From NCBI GenBank assembly GCA_022772585.1, contig JALEZN010000040.1:1-41010 (forward strand): a stretch of 41,010 bases of DNA, in the 5' to 3' direction. Positions 38,806 through 41,010 of the stretch are shown here, one piece after another. Below the pieces are notes generated by a model that saw only the letters and a list, made by a program, of their open reading frames with translations, ran no database searches and was not told the origin of the DNA. The translations under genes were made by a program, and so were the position numbers. The stretch's first letter is position 1. Each line of letters starts with the position of its first letter. Origin of the DNA: Clostridiales bacterium (GTDB lineage: Bacteria > Bacillota > Clostridia > Oscillospirales > Oscillospiraceae).

Positions 38806-40245
38806 TTAGTACGCCACGCCCCAGTAGATCATGTGCTTGGCGGGCTTTCCGCAGATGGGGCACACGTCGCCCAGGTGCTCCTGCTCGAAGGGGATGCACC
38901 GGGAGGACATGCCGGCCTCCTCCTTCATCTTCAGCTCGCACTCCAGGTCGCCGCACCACATGGTCTTGATGAAGCCGCCCTTCTCCTGCTGGATGGCCCT
39001 GGCCTCCTCCAGGGAGAAAGCGGGGTAGGTGTGCTCCTCCAGGTTCTTTTTGGCCCTGGCATACAGGCCGTCGTGGATGGAATCCAGCATGCTGGCCACC
39101 GTCTCCTCAATGCCGTCCAGGGAGACAAAGGTCTTTTCGCCGCTGTCCCGGCGGGCCAAGACACACTGGTTCTTCTCCATATCCTTGGGGCCCAGCTCCA
39201 GGCGCAGGGGTACGCCCTTCATCTCGTACTCGGCGAACTTCCAGCCGGGGGACTGCTCGCTGTCGTCCATCTTCACCCGGAAACCGGCCTTCTTCAGCCG
39301 GTCCATGACGGCCTGGTTGGCCTCGATGACGCCCGGCTTGTGCTGGGCCACGGGGATAACAATGACCTGGATGGGGGCGATGCGGGGAGGCAGCACCAGG
39401 CCGCTGTTGTCGCCGTGGGTCATGATGATGCCGCCGATCATGCGGGTAGATACGCCCCAGGAGGTCTGGTGGGGATTGTGGAGCTGGTTGTCCTTGCCGG
39501 TGAAGGTGATGTCGAAGGCCTTGGCGAAGCCGTCGCCGAAGTAGTGGCTGGTGCCGGCCTGGAGGGCCTTCTTGTCGTGCATCATGCACTCCACGGTGTA
39601 GGTCTCCTCGGCGCCGTTGAACTTCTCCTTGTCGGTCTTGCGGCCCTTGACCACCGGCATGGCCAGCACGTTCTCCATGAAGTCGGCGTAAATGTTCAGC
39701 ATGCGCTGGGTCTCCTCCCGGGCCTCGGCCTCGGTGGCATGCATGGTGTGGCCCTCCTGCCACAGGAACTCCCGGTGGCGCAGGAAGGGACGGCTGGTCT
39801 TTTCCCAGCGCAGAACGGAGCACCACTGGTTGTACAGCTTGGGCAGGTCCCGGTGGGAGTGGATGATGTTCCGGAAATGCTCACAGAACAGGGTCTCGGA
39901 GGTGGGACGGATGCAGTAGCGCTCCTCCAGCTTCTCGTTGCCGCCGTAGGTGACCCAGGCACACTCGGGGGCGAAGCCCTCCACGTGGTCCTTCTCCTTC
40001 TGGAGCAGGGACTCGGGGATGAGCATGGGCATGGCCACATTCTCATGTCCGGTCTCCTTGAATCTTTTGTCCAGCTCCCGCTGGATGTTCTCCCAGATGG
40101 CGTAGCCGTAGGGACGGTAAATAAACATGCCCTTAATGGAGGAGTAGTCGATGAGCTCCGCCTTTTTGCACACGTCGGTGTACCACTGGGTGAAGTCCAC
40201 CTCCATGTCGGTGATCTGCTCCACCTGCTTCTTGTCCTGTGCCAT
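38806..40245 (-). CDS. proS: Prolyl-tRNA synthetase, type 3 (archaeal/eukaryotic-like)
   Basis: A 479-residue enzyme that charges tRNA-Pro. The start is ATG 40245 ([20 protein letters not shown]); a reading 10 codons longer is possible but has no better site. Class II motifs are present: motif 2 around [20 protein letters not shown], and motif 3 in the [18 protein letters not shown] region. The editing INS domain of long bacterial enzymes is absent. A C-terminal extension carries Cys in CGDLEC and CPICGK, the zinc-like domain of type 3 enzymes, and it ends in Tyr (YWGVAY), which is conserved in this class. Confidence 0.95.
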   Translation of the reverse strand: MAQDKKQVEQITDMEVDFTQWYTDVCKKAELIDYSSIKGMFIYRPYGYAIWENIQRELDKRFKETGHENVAMPMLIPESLLQKEKDHVEGFAPECAWVTYGGNEKLEERYCIRPTSETLFCEHFRNIIHSHRDLPKLYNQWCSVLRWEKTSRPFLRHREFLWQEGHTMHATEAEAREETQRMLNIYADFMENVLAMPVVKGRKTDKEKFNGAEETYTVECMMHDKKALQAGTSHYFGDGFAKAFDITFTGKDNQLHNPHQTSWGVSTRMIGGIIMTHGDNSGLVLPPRIAPIQVIVIPVAQHKPGVIEANQAVMDRLKKAGFRVKMDDSEQSPGWKFAEYEMKGVPLRLELGPKDMEKNQCVLARRDSGEKTFVSLDGIEETVASMLDSIHDGLYARAKKNLEEHTYPAFSLEEARAIQQEKGGFIKTMWCGDLECELKMKEEAGMSSRCIPFEQEHLGDVCPICGKPAKHMIYWGVAY

Positions 40246-40286
40246 GTATCTCAATCCTTTTTTGTAGATTTGCATGTGTTCTCTTC

Positions 40287-40315
40287 ATTTTATTCACTTG
40301 ACGTATAAAAGTCAA
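40287..40315 (-). promoter_or_regulatory. Promoter of proS
   Basis: TTGACT (40310-40315), a 17-bp spacer and TAAAAT (40287-40292) on the minus strand, 42 bp before the start codon. No T-box is visible. Confidence 0.82.
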
Positions 40316-40370
40316 GGCCGGAGCGGCCTTCGCCGGGCAGGAGCCCCTATTTTCTTCCCACAAGGCACAC

Positions 40371-40402
40371 AAAAGGGCCGCGCGGCGCATGCCGCGCGGC
40401 CC
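40371..40402 (-). terminator. Terminator of the gene at the right edge
   Basis: GGGCCGCGCGGC and GCCGCGCGGCCC form a 12-bp all-GC stem with loop ATGC, followed by TTTTGTGTG. Confidence 0.92.
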
Positions 40403-40416
40403 CATGGCTTCCGGTA

Positions 40417-41010
40417 TCAGGTCCGGATCAGCAGCGTGGCCTTGAAGGTCAGACCGTCGTAGCTGCCGAAAACCAGCACGGTATCGCCGCTCTCCAGATC
40501 CCGGAGGACTAGGCTCCCGCCGGCGGCGGAGCGCAGCTCGGCGGCCGAGGCGTCCACCGTCAGCACGCTGGTGGTTCCGCTGGTGTCGGTCTTCTGGAGC
40601 AGGATCTCCTTGCTGGCGGTATTCACGTAGAGTACGGTGCCGCTGAGCTGATTGGCGGAGGTGGTATTCTTATCCACCTCAATGGAGAGGATCTCATCCC
40701 CCTCCAGCACCATGGAGATCTTGAAGCCGGGCTTCAGTGAGTCGATGGAGACCGCCTTGCCGTTCTGGGTCACCGACACGCCCTCGCTGACCAGATAGGA
40801 CTCGGTGCCGCCGCCGGTCATCTCCACGTCGATGGTGGTGCCGGCAGTATCCATGGTCACCCGCTTGATGACGCCGGTGGCATTGGCGCTCTTGGGCGTG
40901 GCCTCGATGGCGCTCACCTCGTGGTAGCGCACCGTGACCACCACCTCGTCCCCGTTTTTCAGCTTGTCGATGGAGCTGCGCACGTCGTCCCGGTAGATCT
41001 CCGGGGGATC
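40417..41010 (-). CDS. Unknown beta-rich protein, C-terminal part (5' end beyond window)
   Basis: The frame is open to the right edge (it reads DPPEIYRDDVRSSIDKLKNG at the edge), so the start lies outside; a GTG at 40983 has no ribosome binding site and is not the start. The visible 197 residues have no Cys or His-rich motif. They alternate short beta-like strands with Gly/Asp turns in a loose repeat: GDEVVVTVRYHEV, then ATGVIKRVTMDTAGTTIDVE, GFKISMVLEGDEILSIEV, then SGTVLYVNTASKEILLQ, and GDTVLVFGSYDGLTFKATLL. Such sequence is common in the C-terminal parts of secreted or S-layer-homology proteins of Clostridia. I cannot name the family. A strong terminator follows. Confidence 0.8.
   Translation of the reverse strand, partial: DPPEIYRDDVRSSIDKLKNGDEVVVTVRYHEVSAIEATPKSANATGVIKRVTMDTAGTTIDVEMTGGGTESYLVSEGVSVTQNGKAVSIDSLKPGFKISMVLEGDEILSIEVDKNTTSANQLSGTVLYVNTASKEILLQKTDTSGTTSVLTVDASAAELRSAAGGSLVLRDLESGDTVLVFGSYDGLTFKATLLIRT

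Overview
The window looks like a chromosomal segment from an anaerobic Gram-positive bacterium of the class Clostridia, most likely an Oscillospiraceae-type gut species. This is inference from sequence features: high GC, strong AGGAGG ribosome binding sites, sigma-A type promoters, a T-box leader, SipW/TasA-type secreted proteins, a type 3 (archaeal-like) prolyl-tRNA synthetase, a KOW RNA-binding gene between map and infA, and the Gram-positive S10-spc-alpha order. No phage, insertion sequence, CRISPR array, tRNA or rRNA gene was seen.

Layout. (1) 1-5260, minus strand: an exported-fibre operon. A consensus promoter (5233-5260) is followed by a c-di-GMP-I (GEMM-I) riboswitch (5085-5166) and an intrinsic terminator (4990-5031). 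Then come a SipW-type signal peptidase, three TasA/camelysin-like secreted proteins and a large surface protein that runs off the left edge. (2) 5501-7292, plus strand: a divergently transcribed membrane diguanylate cyclase with an intact GGDEF motif. (3) 7336-10756, plus strand: a T-box leader whose specifier reads ATC (Ile), then a four-gene 2-oxoacid:ferredoxin oxidoreductase operon. (4) 10764-13649: glycerate 2-kinase and a small unknown gene (minus), and lipoate-protein ligase (plus), the last two from overlapping divergent promoters. (5) 13658-30236, minus strand: about 16 kb of the S10, spc and alpha ribosomal operons, rpsJ to rplQ, with secY, adk, map, infA and rpoA. Structured leaders or gaps precede rpsJ, rplC, rpsH, rpoA and rplQ. 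(6) 30356-38720, minus strand: a nearly complete shikimate/phenylalanine operon, aroF-aroB-aroA-aroC-pheA-aroK-aroQ-(alpha/beta hydrolase)-aroE. It is preceded by a Phe-rich leader peptide with a mutually exclusive antiterminator/terminator. (7) 38806-41010, minus strand: proS and the C-terminal part of an unknown beta-rich protein.

The most interesting unit is region 1 plus region 2. A gene that should make c-di-GMP lies back to back with an operon whose leader carries a c-di-GMP riboswitch, and that operon encodes a dedicated signal peptidase with its probable TasA-like substrates. This looks like a self-contained second-messenger circuit for building an extracellular fibre or matrix. Two more RNA switches give the central part a theme of amino-acid sensing: the Ile T-box on the ferredoxin oxidoreductase operon and ribosome-mediated Phe attenuation of the aromatic operon.
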